The translations under genes and the position numbers were made by a program. Below the pieces are notes generated by a model that saw only the letters and a list, made by a program, of their open reading frames with translations, did not search any database and was not told where the DNA came from. Shown piece by piece: positions 33,314 to 41,752 of a stretch of 64,000 nucleotides of DNA. The stretch covers positions 186,001 through 250,000 of the forward strand of contig NZ_SJZJ01000001.1 of assembly GCF_004337475.1 (NCBI RefSeq). Direction: 5' to 3'. The number at the start of each line of letters is the position of its first letter. Position 1 is the first letter of the stretch. Source of the DNA: Nocardioides jejuensis. Its GTDB lineage: Bacteria; Actinomycetota; Actinomycetes; Propionibacteriales; Nocardioidaceae.

Positions 33314-34989
33314 CAGGCCTCCTCGGGACGTCGTCGGGCGGCGCGGTCGGACGACCACACCTGGCGGAAGAGCAGGAACACCGGGATCACCGACAGGGCG
33401 ACGATGATCAGCGCGGGCCCGGCCGCGAGGTTCCAGAGGTTCTCCGTCGCGAGAGAGTAGACCCACACCGAAACCGTGGTGAAGTCGACCGGGCGCAGCA
33501 TCAGCACGAGCGGCAGCTCCTTGATCGCGTCGATCGCGACGAGGACCGCTGCCACGGCGATGCCGGGGCGCACGAGCGGCGCGTGGACCTTGCGCAGCAC
33601 GCGCATGGGCCCGGCACCGAGCGACAGGGCACCCTGCGTGATCGAGACCGACAGCTTGGCGTACGACGCATCCACCGCCTGGTACGCCGGCCCGAGGAAC
33701 CGCACCGCGTAGGCGAAGAGGATCGCGAAGACCGATCCGGTGGCGAGCAGCCCGAGGCCGCCCGGCACGCCGATCGCCTCGACACCGTCGTTGAGCGCCT
33801 TGAGCACGAGCAGCGTGCCGATGCCGACGACGGCACCGGGGACGGCGTACCCGAAGGTGGTGAGCTGGGCGCAGGCCCGGACGATCCGGCCGCCGCCCAG
33901 CCGCAGCGCGTGGCCGATGAGGAGCGCCAGGACCACACAGGTGACAGCGGCCAGGACGGCGATCACGAGAGAGTTGGAGAGCGCCTGCGCGAAGTCGGCG
34001 CTGAACACGCCCTCGGCGGTCTTGTGGGTGGGCTGCAGCGCCCAGCCGATCAGGCGCCCGACCGGGACGAAGACGGCGACGGCGAGCGCGCCGAGGCACA
34101 GCAGCGAGGCCAGCAGGCCACGCACCGGACCGAGCCGCACCGCCTGCAGCCCGGTGCCACGACCGCCCTGGGTAAACCGGGCACGGCCCCGCAGCAGCCG
34201 CTCGCCCACCATCACGGCGGCAGCGAAGAGCATGACCATCGACGCGAGCTGCGTCGCGGCAGCGAAGTCGTACTTGCCCTTCCAGACGATGTACGCGCCG
34301 TAGGAGACCGTCTGCACGTTGAAGTACTGCACGGTCGCGAAGTCCGTCAGCACCTCCATCATCACCAGCGCCAGACCGGCCGCGAGCGAGGGGCGCGCGA
34401 GGGGCAGCAGCACCGCGAAGAAGGCCCGGCGACGGCTCGCGCCGAGGGTGCGCGCCGCGTCGTACGTCGCCCGGCCCTGCTCCGCGAAGGCGGCCCGTGC
34501 CAGCAGGTAGACGTACGGGTAGAGCGTGAGCGACATGACGATTGCGCAGCCCGCGAGCGAGGCGACGGAGAACTGCACGTGCAGCCCCAGCCCGCGCAGC
34601 CACTGCTGCACCGGACCGGCCGCGTCGAAGGTGGAGAGGAAGACGAAGCCGAGGATGTACGCCGGCATGGCCAGCGGCAGCACGAGCAGCCACACGAAGA
34701 CGTTGCGCAGCGGGAACGTGTAGGCGGTGACCAGCCACGCCAGGCCGACGCCCAGCGCGAGCGAGCCCGTGCCGACCGCAACCATCAGCATGAGCGTGGT
34801 CGCCACCATGTGCGGCAGCTGCGACGGCAGGGAGTCGGGCCAGTGGGTGCTGACCTCGAGCAGGATGGCCACGACCGGTGCCGCGACGAGCAGCGCCACC
34901 ACCACGACGACCAGCGACCAGCGGGCGCGGCCACGCGCCTGCATGCGCCAGGCCCGCTGGGCGATCGTCGGGACGAAGGTCTGGGCCAT
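33313..34989 (-). CDS. Iron(III) ABC transporter permease, fused two-domain (FbpB-like)
   Basis: This 558-residue permease has about twelve membrane segments and two binding-protein-dependent transport domains, each with an EAA-type loop: YDAARTLGASRRRAFFAVLL in the first half and ITQGALSLGAGPMRVLRKVH in the second. Fused permeases of this type belong to Fe3+ importers (FbpB/SfuB). It starts 7 nt after the binding-protein stop. The ATG at 34989 is chosen; an Arg-rich upstream extension overlaps the binding-protein gene. Confidence 0.9.
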   Translation of the reverse strand: MAQTFVPTIAQRAWRMQARGRARWSLVVVVVALLVAAPVVAILLEVSTHWPDSLPSQLPHMVATTLMLMVAVGTGSLALGVGLAWLVTAYTFPLRNVFVWLLVLPLAMPAYILGFVFLSTFDAAGPVQQWLRGLGLHVQFSVASLAGCAIVMSLTLYPYVYLLARAAFAEQGRATYDAARTLGASRRRAFFAVLLPLARPSLAAGLALVMMEVLTDFATVQYFNVQTVSYGAYIVWKGKYDFAAATQLASMVMLFAAAVMVGERLLRGRARFTQGGRGTGLQAVRLGPVRGLLASLLCLGALAVAVFVPVGRLIGWALQPTHKTAEGVFSADFAQALSNSLVIAVLAAVTCVVLALLIGHALRLGGGRIVRACAQLTTFGYAVPGAVVGIGTLLVLKALNDGVEAIGVPGGLGLLATGSVFAILFAYAVRFLGPAYQAVDASYAKLSVSITQGALSLGAGPMRVLRKVHAPLVRPGIAVAAVLVAIDAIKELPLVLMLRPVDFTTVSVWVYSLATENLWNLAAGPALIIVALSVIPVFLLFRQVWSSDRAARRRPEEA

Positions 34990-34996
34990 CAGGGTG

Positions 34997-36034
34997 TCAG
35001 CGGCCGTAGCCCGCGGCGTCGAGGATCTCGACGGCAGCCTTCTCCTGCTGACCGAGCTCGTCGGCCTGGAGCGGGGCAGGCTTGAACGCGCCGAACTGCG
35101 ACGCCTCGGCATCCGGCTTCACAGCCGGGTTGACGGGGAACTCGTGGTTGCCCGACGCCATCGCGGCCTGACCGGTCTTGTCGGCGAGCCACTCGAGGAG
35201 GATCTCGGCGTCCTTCTTGTTGTCACTGGTCTTGACGACACCGGCGCCCGAGATGTTGATCATCGTGCCCGCGCCCTGCTGGGAGGCCCAGTAGATCTTC
35301 ACGTTGAGGTCGGGGTTGTCCTCGAGCTCGCCGGCCACGTAGTAGTGGTTGACGAGCGCGACGTCGCAGGTGCCGGCGTCGACGGCCTCGATGAGGAGCT
35401 TGTCGTTGGCCATGATCTGCGGGTCGTTGGCGACCCAGCCCTTGACGATCTCGGTCGCCTTCGCCTTGCCGTAGAGGTTGATCAGGTGGGCGACGAGGGC
35501 GACCTGGTAGGCCTCGCTCTCGTCGCGCATGCAGAGCTTGCCCTTCCACTTCGGGTCGGCGAGCCCCGCGTAGGTCTCCTTGGCATCGAACTCGGACGGC
35601 TTCACCGTGTCCGGGTTGTAGAGCACCGTGCGGGCACGCGAGACGAGACCGAACCAGCGGTTCTGGCTGTCGCGGTACTCGGCGGGGATCTCCGCGTCGA
35701 GCTGGGCGTTGTCGACCGGCTGGAGCAGGCCCTCGCGGGCGGCCTCGTACAGGTTGCCCGCGTCGACGGTGACGAAGAGGTCGGCGGGCGAGTTCTTGCC
35801 CTCGGTCTTGATGCGCTGCAGCAGGTCGGAGTTCTCGCCACCGAGGAACTGGACGGTGATGCCGGTCTCCTTGGTGAACTGCTTGAAGACCGCCTCGCTG
35901 CCGTAGTGGCGAGCCGAGTAGACCTGCAGGTCCGCCGGCTTCGAGCCCAGGCCGAGGAAGGAACAGCCCGACGTGACCGAGGCCAGCGCGAGGCCGGTGG
36001 CGAGCAGGGCAACAGAGCGAGAGGTACGGCGCAT
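34997..36034 (-). CDS. Iron(III) ABC transporter substrate-binding lipoprotein (FbpA-like)
   Basis: This 345-residue protein has a lipoprotein signal peptide ending ASVTSGC (lipid attachment at the Cys). The mature part has LQVYSARHYGSEAVFKQFTK, PADLFVTVDAGNLYEAAREG and VALVNHYYVAGEL; the paired Tyr residues are the iron ligands of FbpA-type proteins. It is the first gene of the importer operon. The ATG at 36034 lies 6 nt after a -10-like TAGGAT (leaderless) and 10 nt after a DtxR/IdeR box, so it should be repressed by iron. Confidence 0.92.
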   Translation of the reverse strand: MRRTSRSVALLATGLALASVTSGCSFLGLGSKPADLQVYSARHYGSEAVFKQFTKETGITVQFLGGENSDLLQRIKTEGKNSPADLFVTVDAGNLYEAAREGLLQPVDNAQLDAEIPAEYRDSQNRWFGLVSRARTVLYNPDTVKPSEFDAKETYAGLADPKWKGKLCMRDESEAYQVALVAHLINLYGKAKATEIVKGWVANDPQIMANDKLLIEAVDAGTCDVALVNHYYVAGELEDNPDLNVKIYWASQQGAGTMINISGAGVVKTSDNKKDAEILLEWLADKTGQAAMASGNHEFPVNPAVKPDAEASQFGAFKPAPLQADELGQQEKAAVEILDAAGYGR

Positions 36035-36044
36035 GGCGTCATCC

Positions 36045-36063
36045 TAAGGTAAGGCTTACCTGT
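36045..36063 (-). promoter_or_regulatory. DtxR/IdeR iron box of the iron importer operon
   Basis: The 19-mer TAAGGTAAGGCTTACCTGT matches the IdeR/DtxR consensus TTAGGTTAGGCTAACCTAA at 14 of 19 positions and holds a perfect AGGTAAG-G-CTTACCT palindrome (36047-36061). It overlaps the probable -10 (TAGGAT on the minus strand, 36046-36041) and ends 10 nt before the start codon, so a bound repressor would block RNA polymerase directly. Confidence 0.82.
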
Positions 36064-36139
36064 CGCGGGCGTGGACTACGTCACTGCCCACGCGTGGCCG
36101 AAATGGGTGCTCCTCACGCCCCATGGGAGAATCGCGCCC

Positions 36140-36538
36140 ATGTCCCGCACCGTCATCACCTTCGGCACCTTCGACGTCTTCCACGTCGGCCACCTGCGCG
36201 TCATCGAGCGGGCAGCGGCCCTCGGCGACCGGCTCGTCGTGGGCGTTTCTGCCGACGCACTCAACATGCGCAAGAAGGATCGCCTCCCGGTCTTCTCCGA
36301 GGCGGAGCGGCTCGCGATCGTCGGTGCACTGAAGCCCGTCGACGAGGTCTTCGTCGAGGAGAGCCTCGAGCTCAAGCGGGAGTACATCCTCAAGTTCGGC
36401 GCCGACGTCCTCGTGATGGGCGACGACTGGGAGGGCCGCTTCGACGAGTTCAAGGACATCTGCGAGGTCGTCTACCTTCCCCGCACCCCCGCCATCTCCA
36501 CCACCGCGCTGATCGAGAAGATTTCGGCCGGCGCGTAA
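36140..36538 (+). CDS. Cytidylyltransferase-like protein (TagD/GCT type)
   Basis: This 132-residue nucleotidyltransferase has the HxGH motif in GTFDVFHVGHLRVIERA, FSEAERLAIVGALKPVDEVF, and a C-terminal RTPAISTTALIEKI equivalent to the RTxGISTT of glycerol-3-phosphate cytidylyltransferases. It should transfer CMP or AMP to a phosphorylated alcohol, possibly for teichoic acid or polar lipid precursors. The ATG at 36140 follows GAGAAT by 7 nt; a longer frame from 36071 would overlap the iron-regulated promoter. No wall-polymer genes lie nearby, so the substrate is uncertain. Confidence 0.85.
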   Translation: MSRTVITFGTFDVFHVGHLRVIERAAALGDRLVVGVSADALNMRKKDRLPVFSEAERLAIVGALKPVDEVFVEESLELKREYILKFGADVLVMGDDWEGRFDEFKDICEVVYLPRTPAISTTALIEKISAGA

Positions 36539-36581
36539 TCTGGCGAACTCCGCCTGCCCTCCAGAGCTCTCGGGACCCTTC

Positions 36582-38156
36582 ATGCGCGTGCACCACCTGA
36601 CCGCTGCCCTCGCCACGACCACGCTGGCCGTGGCATTGGCTCCTGCAGTCGCCGCTCCGGCGTACGCCGCCGGGCAGGACCGTGCCCCGTCACACTCCTC
36701 CCCCCACGCCCTCGCGGCACTGGAGAAGGTGCACGGCCTGCTGGCCGGAACCCTTCCGCAGGGATCCACGACGGGTGCGCCGGACGTCACCATGGCGCTC
36801 GTCAAGCTGATGGGTCAGCGCGACCACCTGGCGCCGCGCGACCGCCGCCAGGCCGACGCCCTCTTTGCGCGGCCCGACCAGCCGGGCTCCCCGACGTACT
36901 CCGAGGACCAGGACAGCAACGCCGACTGGGACACCAGCGAGGTCGCTGCCGCGAAGTCCACCTGCGCCGACACCACCATGTGGGGCGTCAACAACTTCTG
37001 CGTGCACTGGGTCCCCGCGGACGCACTGGACGCGGCCGGCAACGCGAGCAGCCAGCGCAGCACGGACGCCGCGGTGCAGGCCACGGTCGACACCCTGAAG
37101 ACGGTGTGGACAACCGAGACCGGCACCGACGCGGGGCAGCTCGGCTTCCTGGCTCCCAAGGCCGACGGCATCCGGGGTGGCACGGGGTCGACGAACAAGC
37201 TCGACGTCTACCTGGCCGACACCGGGGCTGCCCACAACTACGGATACGCGGTGCCCGAGCAGAGCACCGACGCGAGCTTCGGCTACCTCGTGCTCGACAA
37301 CGACTTCAGCACGAAGCAGTTCCCGTCGACGACGACCACGCCGGACGAGGCCCGTCAGGTGACGGCCGCCCACGAGTTCTTCCACCTCGTGCAGTTCGCG
37401 TACGACTCGTACGAGAGCCCGTGGCTGATGGAGGCGACGGCGACCTGGATGGAGGAGCAGGTCTACGACGACATCGACGACAACCGGCAGTTCATCCCGT
37501 CCGGATCCCTGCGCCACCGCTCCCAGCCGCTCGACACCTTCCTCGCGAACAGCGGAGCGCAGTACGGCACGTGGGTCTTCCCGGAGCTGATCAGCGAGCA
37601 GTTCGGCACCGACAGCATCCGTGACGTCTGGGTCTCCGCCGGCAAGACGGCGGGCCGCAACCCGCGCAGCGCGCTGGACAGCGCCTTGAAGCTCCGCGGC
37701 TCCTCGCTCCGCCAGGAGTTCCTCAACTTCACGGGCGCCTCGATGGCCCCGTCCCGGTTCCCCGAGTTCTGGTCCGAGGGCGCTGCCTATTACCCCGCCG
37801 CGATCATGGGCAAGACCTGGAAGCTCAGCACCGCGACGAAGTCAACCGGCTCCTGGACCGCCGGCGTCGACCACCTGGCCAGCGCCGACTTCTCGGTGAC
37901 CCCCGACGCCAGCCTGACGGCCAACTGGAAGATGCGGCTCACCATCGCCGCACCGGCCGACAGCGGCACGGCGTACGCGATCGTGGTCTACAAGGACGGC
38001 CACGTCGGCAAGGCACCCCTCACGCTGACCGACGGCAAGCTCGTCCGGAGCTTCCCCTTCTCGGTCGGGGCCGTCAGCCGGATCTCCGTCGCGCTCGGCA
38101 ACAGCTCCACGGCCAACGGTCGCGAGACGCACTTCAGCGCCACGATCTGGCGCTGA
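36582..38156 (+). CDS. Secreted gluzincin-like metalloprotease, copy 1
   Basis: This 524-residue protein has a Sec signal peptide (residues 1-29, cleavage near AYAAG), a pro-like N-terminal region and a zinc-protease core AAHEFFHLVQFAYDSYESPW with HEFFH at 264-268. PWLMEATATWMEEQVY supplies a downstream Glu, as in MXAN_6640-type putative metalloproteases. The last ~130 residues form a beta-rich, probably cell-surface or binding domain. It is one of two tandem paralogues; the neighbour shares the core, the domain order and the final IWR. Substrate unknown. Confidence 0.82.
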   Translation: MRVHHLTAALATTTLAVALAPAVAAPAYAAGQDRAPSHSSPHALAALEKVHGLLAGTLPQGSTTGAPDVTMALVKLMGQRDHLAPRDRRQADALFARPDQPGSPTYSEDQDSNADWDTSEVAAAKSTCADTTMWGVNNFCVHWVPADALDAAGNASSQRSTDAAVQATVDTLKTVWTTETGTDAGQLGFLAPKADGIRGGTGSTNKLDVYLADTGAAHNYGYAVPEQSTDASFGYLVLDNDFSTKQFPSTTTTPDEARQVTAAHEFFHLVQFAYDSYESPWLMEATATWMEEQVYDDIDDNRQFIPSGSLRHRSQPLDTFLANSGAQYGTWVFPELISEQFGTDSIRDVWVSAGKTAGRNPRSALDSALKLRGSSLRQEFLNFTGASMAPSRFPEFWSEGAAYYPAAIMGKTWKLSTATKSTGSWTAGVDHLASADFSVTPDASLTANWKMRLTIAAPADSGTAYAIVVYKDGHVGKAPLTLTDGKLVRSFPFSVGAVSRISVALGNSSTANGRETHFSATIWR

Positions 38157-38165
38157 CCGTTCAGG

Positions 38166-38184
38166 TATCTGTACGGCACAGATA
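38166..38184. repeat. Inverted repeat between the tandem protease genes
   Basis: TATCTGT (38166-38172) and ACAGATA (38178-38184) form a perfect 7-bp palindrome around ACGGC, 9 nt past the first protease stop. Its AT content is unusual for the region. It may be an operator for the second gene or a weak terminator. Confidence 0.45.
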
Positions 38185-38260
38185 TCCGGAATCGCCCCGC
38201 ATGTCAGGCAATGCCCACTTAGGCTGAGCGCTCCGCTCGCCGACCCTGACGGGATGTTCC

Positions 38261-39811
38261 ATGCGCCGCCGCTCCACCCAGGCCCTGCTGGGCGCCCTGC
38301 TCCTGCCTGTCGCCCTCACCCCGGCCGTGGTGAGTTCACCGGCCTCGGCCAAGGAGCACCGCGTCCCCGCGCAGTCCTCCCCCGCCGCCGAGAAGGCCCT
38401 CGACCGCGTCCTCGACCTGATGGGGAAGCGCGCCCCCAGCGCGCACGGCCGACCGACCGATGCAACGCTCGCACTTCTCAACCTCAGGCGCCACTACAGC
38501 AGCCTTGACAGCGCCGACCGCAGGACCGCGCACGGACTCTTTGCCCGCCCGGACAGCGCCAGCGGCAGTGCGGATCAGACCGAGTCCGCATGGTCGCTCG
38601 ACACCGCCGAGACGGCGGCCCTCCAGCAGTCCTGCAACGACCGCTTCTGTGTCCACTGGGTGCCGTCCGGCACGCCCGACGACTCCGGCGCACCGAGCCA
38701 CAACGGCGCCACCCAGAGCTACGTCAACGCCGCGGTCGCGGCGATGTCCACGTCATGGGACGCCGAGGTCACGACGATGGGCTATGACCGGCCCGACGGC
38801 GATGGCACCGAGGATGGCGGCCAGGACCTCGTCGACCTCTATCTGGTCGACACCGCGACCCCGGACAACCTGACGCTCGGCTACGCCTATCCCGAGAACT
38901 CGTCCGAGCCGGCGGAAGATGCGGGCTACGTCGATTTTGGCTACGACGGGTTCGCGGTGGTCGACAACGACATGGCCGAGCTCGCGGGCACAGGCACGGG
39001 CACCGCTGTTGCGCTTCGCACGGCGATCGCCCACGAGTTCTTCCACCTCATTCAGTTCGGCTATGACATCTACGAGAGCCCCTGGCTCATGGAGTCGACG
39101 GCCAGCTGGATGGAACACCAGGTCTACCCCGCGGACAACGGCAATCCCCACGCCCTGAAGTACAGCTCCATGCGGAACCCCTGGCTCCCCCTCGACACTG
39201 AGAACGGCGGTACCGAGTACGGCAACTGGGTCTACCAGCAGCTGACGACGGAGAGGCTCGGGACCGACACCGTCCTGCACATCTGGCAGAACGCGGGCAG
39301 CCAAGGCGGAGACAACACCCGCAGCTCCATGGAGACGGCCTACAACGAGGCAGGCTCGTCTGCCCTGAACGAGTTCAGGATGTTCCTCGCCGCCTCGATG
39401 GCTCCCCGGCGCTACTGGTCCGAAGGGGACGACTTCTACCCAGCCGCGACGATGGCAAAGAACTGGACCCTCAGCACCGCGAAGAAGTCGACCGGGAAGT
39501 GGTGGGCCTCAGCAGATCACATGGCCGCAGTCGACTTCTCCATCAAGCCGGACGCCCATCTGACTGGCCCGTGGAAGCTTCGCCTCACCGCGGACCCGCG
39601 CGTGACGCTCAACAACACCGGCTACGTCATGGTGGTCTACAAGGACGGCCACATCGGCACCAGCCCGTTGATCTTCAACAGAGGCGACAAGCTGGTGCGG
39701 AGCATGCCCTTCTCCAGCAAGTCGGTCAGCCGCGTGGGAGTCAGCCTGGGCAACGCGTCCGGGTGGCAGGACGGCCACGTCTACGACTTCCGCTTCGACA
39801 TCTGGCGCTGA
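38261..39811 (+). CDS. Secreted gluzincin-like metalloprotease, copy 2
   Basis: This 516-residue paralogue of the preceding gene has a signal peptide (cleavage near PASAK), HEFFH at residues 258-262 in AIAHEFFHLIQFGYDIYESP, and PWLMESTASWMEHQVY. The C-terminal domain keeps MVVYKDGHIGTSPLIFNRGD and ends DIWR. It uses more A/T-ending codons (tat, gat, ttt) than its neighbours. The ATG at 38261 has GGGA a few bases upstream. A tandem duplication followed by divergence is the simplest explanation; both copies keep the zinc ligands, so both are probably active. Confidence 0.82.
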   Translation: MRRRSTQALLGALLLPVALTPAVVSSPASAKEHRVPAQSSPAAEKALDRVLDLMGKRAPSAHGRPTDATLALLNLRRHYSSLDSADRRTAHGLFARPDSASGSADQTESAWSLDTAETAALQQSCNDRFCVHWVPSGTPDDSGAPSHNGATQSYVNAAVAAMSTSWDAEVTTMGYDRPDGDGTEDGGQDLVDLYLVDTATPDNLTLGYAYPENSSEPAEDAGYVDFGYDGFAVVDNDMAELAGTGTGTAVALRTAIAHEFFHLIQFGYDIYESPWLMESTASWMEHQVYPADNGNPHALKYSSMRNPWLPLDTENGGTEYGNWVYQQLTTERLGTDTVLHIWQNAGSQGGDNTRSSMETAYNEAGSSALNEFRMFLAASMAPRRYWSEGDDFYPAATMAKNWTLSTAKKSTGKWWASADHMAAVDFSIKPDAHLTGPWKLRLTADPRVTLNNTGYVMVVYKDGHIGTSPLIFNRGDKLVRSMPFSSKSVSRVGVSLGNASGWQDGHVYDFRFDIWR

Positions 39812-39824
39812 CCGCGCCCCGGCG

Positions 39825-40214
39825 CTACTCCCCCGCGGGCGTGGCGCCGGGTTCGCGGATCACCAGGCTGAAGACCGGCGCCGTCAGGTTCTCCAGCGAC
39901 TGGACGACAGCGGCGTGGCGGTGCGCCAGCGACTCGACGAGCGCGGCGAGGTCGGCCTGCACGGAGGCGAGGCTGGCCATGGTGTCCGCGATCTCGCGCT
40001 GCTTCACGACGAAGTCCTGCAGCGGCTGGACGCTGGCCGAGGCGAGGTCGCCGACGGCGTTCGCCAGGGCCGAGATCTGACGGACCGCCTCGTCCGGCTG
40101 GGCCGCCGTCTTGCCGATGGTGACGAGCGCGTCCAGAGCTCCGGCGGCGGCGTCGACCGCGAGCTTCTGCGACTTGGAGAGCAGGGCGAAGGGGTCGAGC
40201 GGAAGGTCAGCCAT
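39825..40214 (-). CDS. Phasin-like helical protein of unknown function
   Basis: This 129-residue protein is almost entirely helical (FALLSKSQKLAVDAAAGALD, then VRQISALANAVGDLASASVQ and VVKQREIADTMASLASVQAD), with a short Pro-rich tail EPGATPAGE. Such amphipathic helices resemble phasins or coiled-coil membrane-associated proteins; there is no decisive motif. The ATG at 40214 follows TAACCT by 6 nt (leaderless). It converges with the second protease gene with 13 bp between stops. The PhaC-like gene in this window is far away, so no PHA link is claimed. Confidence 0.65.
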   Translation of the reverse strand: MADLPLDPFALLSKSQKLAVDAAAGALDALVTIGKTAAQPDEAVRQISALANAVGDLASASVQPLQDFVVKQREIADTMASLASVQADLAALVESLAHRHAAVVQSLENLTAPVFSLVIREPGATPAGE

Positions 40215-40248
40215 GGGCTGAGGTTAGCCACGCAAGGACCACGAGGAC

Positions 40249-40286
40249 CACGAAAGCCCCCAGGTTCGCACCCGGGGGCTTTCGTG
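40249..40286 (-). terminator. Hairpin terminator after the choice-of-anchor P gene
   Basis: CACGAAAGCCCCC (40249-40261) pairs perfectly with GGGGGCTTTCGTG (40274-40286) around a 12-nt loop. It lies 17 nt past the stop of the minus-strand gene at 40304. Confidence 0.78.
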
Positions 40287-40303
40287 AGGCGGAGCTGACG
40301 GGA

Positions 40304-41572
40304 TCAGAGGATCCCGGTCGTGGCCGTGGCGACCTCGACCTGCGCACCCAGCGGCAGGTCACCCTGCGGGCTGAGCAGCGTGATCAGGACACCGCGGGCG
40401 AGCGTGCCGCAGCCCTGACGGACCTGCTGGTTGACGACAACCTTGGCGATGTTGGCCACGTTGATCGTCGTATTGGGCGCGACGTTGAGCGGGATGGTCG
40501 TGCCGGCCACCTTGAGGTTGACCAGAGTCATCGATGCGTTGCCCGAGCAGGTGCCACCGACGCGGCGGCTGTGCGCCGTCACCTTGATGGCGTCAGCCGT
40601 CACGAGACCGGCAAGGATGTTGACCCGGGCGATCTCGTTGGTGTTGACGACGTCGGCGTCGAGGTCGTTGGTGCCAAACCGCGACGAGGTGCTCGTGGAC
40701 TCGACCGCACCCGTGGTGAGGATGCCGGGGACGTTGACGCCCACGGTGGTGTTCTTCAGGGTGGCGCCGTTGCTGCCACCCGGCGGGGTGCGCAGGACCG
40801 CGGTCGCCGGAGCCTCCACGGTGATGCCGTCGCCGACCTTCGCGAAGGCCTTCGTGCCATACGCCTGACCGGTCAGACCCGCCGCGCTCGGCGTCGCCGG
40901 CATGACGGTCTGGTACATCGGGTTGACGATGATCGTCGCACCCGCCGGCACAGAGCCCTGGCTCTGCAGCAGCGCCACACCGAGGGCCCAGCCCTGGCTG
41001 GCGGACGCGCCGCCGTTGGCGTGCGTGGCGTACGCGTTGATCGTCACGGTGGCGATCTTCGGGATCGTCACCGTGTAGTTCTTCGGGATGTCGACGGGCA
41101 GGTTGATGCCGGCAATCTTGATGCCGACCAGGCGCGTGCCGCCGCTCGTGGAGAGCGTGCCGTCCGGGTGGGCGACCGTCGTCAGGTTCGACTCGACAGC
41201 GTCGGCGGTGATCAGGCCGTTGAGGACGTTGACACCGGCCGTGCGGGCCCACGACTTGATCTCGGTGCCGCCCGTGACGGCCTTCGCCGTGGCAGCGGTC
41301 TCGACGACGCCGGTGCGGACGACGCCGCTCGCGGAGACGGTCGCGACCGACTGCTTCGAGGAGTTGGGCACCGCAGTGCCGGTGATGGCCGCCTGGGCCG
41401 TCTGGTTGGAGATGACCAGGCCGGAACCGGCCTTGATCGTCGTGCCCGCGGCAGTGGCGACATAGCCCCACTTGGCGTCCGCGGCGTTGGCAGGTGCCTG
41501 CAGGCCGGCGACGGGCAGCAGGATCACCAGCGGCAGGAGAAGAGAGCGAAGCTTGATGGACATGGGCCCCAT
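40304..41572 (-). CDS. Secreted choice-of-anchor P family protein, internally duplicated
   Basis: This 422-residue protein has a signal peptide (MSIKLRSLLLPLVILLPVAG, cleavage near ANAADAKW). The mature part contains two related halves: VLNGLITADAVESNLTTVAH with LVGIKIAGINLPVDIPKNYT, and ILAGLVTADAIKVTAHSRRV with LVNLKVAGTTIPLNVAPNTT. I recognise this as the choice-of-anchor P family of Gram-positive surface proteins. No LPXTG or C-terminal membrane helix is present, so it is probably released or held non-covalently. The ATG at 41572 or the one at 41563 may be used. Confidence 0.85.
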   Translation of the reverse strand: MGPMSIKLRSLLLPLVILLPVAGLQAPANAADAKWGYVATAAGTTIKAGSGLVISNQTAQAAITGTAVPNSSKQSVATVSASGVVRTGVVETAATAKAVTGGTEIKSWARTAGVNVLNGLITADAVESNLTTVAHPDGTLSTSGGTRLVGIKIAGINLPVDIPKNYTVTIPKIATVTINAYATHANGGASASQGWALGVALLQSQGSVPAGATIIVNPMYQTVMPATPSAAGLTGQAYGTKAFAKVGDGITVEAPATAVLRTPPGGSNGATLKNTTVGVNVPGILTTGAVESTSTSSRFGTNDLDADVVNTNEIARVNILAGLVTADAIKVTAHSRRVGGTCSGNASMTLVNLKVAGTTIPLNVAPNTTINVANIAKVVVNQQVRQGCGTLARGVLITLLSPQGDLPLGAQVEVATATTGIL

Positions 41573-41686
41573 CCCAAGAGATACAGAAAGTGGAAAGCAC
41601 TAGTTGCCAAGTGCAATGTTCCCTCAATCGTACTCGCCAAATCGCCCCGGAGACCCCGGTATTGCACCCGTGGAATGGAGATGCCA

Positions 41687-41719
41687 AACGCCCCGGACCA
41701 CTGGGTGGTCCGGGGCGTT
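41687..41719 (-). terminator. Terminator hairpin after pntB
   Basis: A perfect 15-bp stem (41687-41701 with 41705-41719; core CGCCCCGGACCAC) around a TGG loop lies 33 nt past the pntB stop. On the minus strand the stem ends in TTT. Confidence 0.8.
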
Positions 41720-41752
41720 CGTGTGGTCGCGACGAGCTCGACCGACGGTGGA

